A stretch of DNA of 64,000 nt from Berkiella sp963829835. Its GTDB lineage: Bacteria > Pseudomonadota > Gammaproteobacteria > Berkiellales > Berkiellaceae. Below are positions 63,107-64,000 of this stretch, piece after piece. The notes below the pieces were generated by a model. That model ran no database searches. It worked only from the letters and a program-made list of their open reading frames with translations, and was not told the origin of the DNA. The position numbers and the translations under genes are program-made. Numbering within the stretch: the stretch's first letter is position 1; every line of letters begins with the position of its first letter. The stretch spans positions 168,433-232,432 of the forward strand of contig CAWHKC010000002.1 of the NCBI GenBank assembly GCA_963829835.1, written 5' to 3'.

Positions 63107-63982
63107 ATGCTCACCGGTAGTACCTCTACTAAAAGAATATTGCTTGGCTTAGATCTTGATTATTCTCATTTCAATTCAAACATTACAAATAAAGCAGTTT
63201 GGTTTGGCTCTGAATCCTTTTGGATTGATCTTTATAAAGATATTGTGGCACGTGCTGCTGAACAGGGCGTTGAGATTATTTTTGCTGTTATCACCAAAAA
63301 AGATTTTTTTGATAATATTTGCAGTGTGGCCGCCTTAAAATTACGTCAATTTTTGGAAATGACATCTGTGCCAATGTATGTTGAAGATGATTCTGAACTA
63401 TTTTGCCTAGTAGATGTTATGGGAAACTTAAGTTATGAGTCTGTTACCAGTAAAAGAATTCTAGAAGTTGATGAAAATATCACTTTCTCCAATTTCATGA
63501 TTATAGACGGAGGATTAAAATCAACAGCCCTCCTTAAGCTTGCAAACTTTCATGGCATCCCGGCAAACCAATGCTTTATGGTAGATGATACACCGCATGT
63601 TATAACTGATGTCAAAAAAGCAGGGATCCATACTATCTCATTGGAATGTTTTCATCATTCGGTTGCCAAACCTTGGCAATTGAACGATGCTCTGTATGTA
63701 TGGACTCATCTTGATAGATTTTCCAAAGAATTAAAGCAAAAACTGGAAGACATTGCGGAGATAAAATGGTCACTTTTATCAATTCTATGCGATAGATTGA
63801 GGAACCTTTCAGTGGGATTTAACCAAACTGAAACATCTTTTTTATTGGATAATACTGAGGTGGTACGTTTTACTTACCCTCACGGACAAAGATATCTATC
63901 AATGCATGAACAGAATGTAGCAGCTGAGGCTGATTTGGACGCTGGGGTTTGGTCTTTGGCGAGAAGTATGAAAATGAATTAA
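63107..63982 (+). CDS. HAD-like hydrolase-fold protein (291 aa)
   Basis: A 291-residue protein with HAD-type motifs: Asp16-Leu-Asp18 in LLGLDLDYS (motif I) and the acidic pair in CFMVDDTPHVITDVKKAGIHTISL (motif IV, about 175-198), with a lysine earlier (GGLKSTALLKLA). It may be a phosphatase of unknown substrate, or a host-directed protein with a HAD fold. ATG 63107 is chosen because AAAGGAT stands just upstream; the frame is open to 63077. Its C-terminal 90 residues match nothing I know. Confidence 0.6.
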   Translation: MLTGSTSTKRILLGLDLDYSHFNSNITNKAVWFGSESFWIDLYKDIVARAAEQGVEIIFAVITKKDFFDNICSVAALKLRQFLEMTSVPMYVEDDSELFCLVDVMGNLSYESVTSKRILEVDENITFSNFMIIDGGLKSTALLKLANFHGIPANQCFMVDDTPHVITDVKKAGIHTISLECFHHSVAKPWQLNDALYVWTHLDRFSKELKQKLEDIAEIKWSLLSILCDRLRNLSVGFNQTETSFLLDNTEVVRFTYPHGQRYLSMHEQNVAAEADLDAGVWSLARSMKMN

Positions 63983-64000
63983 TATGATAGAGGTCAAGTA

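Noticed and set aside
1..64000. rRNA or tRNA genes
   Set aside because: I saw no cloverleaf with a CCA-type end or conserved rRNA segment; a covariance-model search would be needed to exclude a tRNA fully.
63990..64000. Start of another RAYT-type palindrome at the window edge (GAGGTCAAGTA)
   Set aside because: Only 11 bases are visible, too short to call.

Overview
The window looks like part of the chromosome of an AT-rich, host-associated gammaproteobacterium. Gene content fits the Legionellales/Coxiella side of the class, and the intranuclear Candidatus Berkiella type is a good guess. That placement is inference from protein style, not from a marker gene: no rRNA or tRNA is visible. Supporting it are the gammaproteobacterial order sdhCDAB-sucABCD with divergent gltA, E. 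coli-like YciO, YciB, BolA and YjdM, a lysine-rich histone H1-like protein, and many proteins with eukaryotic-style domains and nuclear-localisation-like basic clusters.

Left part, about 0-35 kb, mostly conserved metabolism. yciO, yciB and bolA are followed by a histone H1-like gene, small membrane proteins (one only 53 aa), 3-hydroxybutyrate dehydrogenase and a methyltransferase. Then comes a nine-gene minus-strand TCA cycle block: sdhC, sdhD, sdhA, sdhB, a beta-lactamase-fold serine hydrolase, sucA, sucB, sucC, sucD. Divergent to it are citrate synthase and a galE-type epimerase; alanine dehydrogenase converges on these. Next is a complete PrsK/PrsR two-component system of the PEP-CTERM/exosortase type, with no exosortase gene in view. 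After it come a protein built from two related modules, a secreted Ser/Asn-rich protein, an APH(6)-like kinase, a DUF2089/Yip1-like membrane operon, a large serine hydrolase, an MFS transporter remnant, yggU, isoaspartyl peptidase and a second methyltransferase.

Right part, about 35-64 kb, accessory. Most genes here are single, AT-rich and look like host-directed effectors. They include a caspase-like protease with a Pro/Ala/Val repeat tail, a cyclin-box-like protein with a bipartite NLS-like start, a neighbour ending in a bipartite NLS-like tail, an ankyrin-like protein, a possible F-box protein, a 2H-phosphoesterase-like protein, a papain-like protease fused to ankyrin repeats, coiled-coil proteins and a HAD-like protein. 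One small basic gene carries an A7 slippery run and may be frameshifted. Between them are two LuxR-type regulators, a cupin pair around one of them, an EamA transporter, yjdM, a two-domain polynucleotide kinase-phosphatase that lacks the ligase of bacterial Pnkp, and a MerR/TipA-type regulator.

Mobile and repeated DNA is prominent. A REP-associated tyrosine transposase with a DnaA domain IV-like tail is flanked by its palindromes, and its last codons and stop lie inside one of them. A complete IS1202/ISNCY-type element (about 1.46 kb) has a 21-bp target duplication and sits just upstream of the protease-ankyrin gene. Three 71-78 bp hairpins of one family all lie between convergent genes, and several other hairpin families occur at gene ends.
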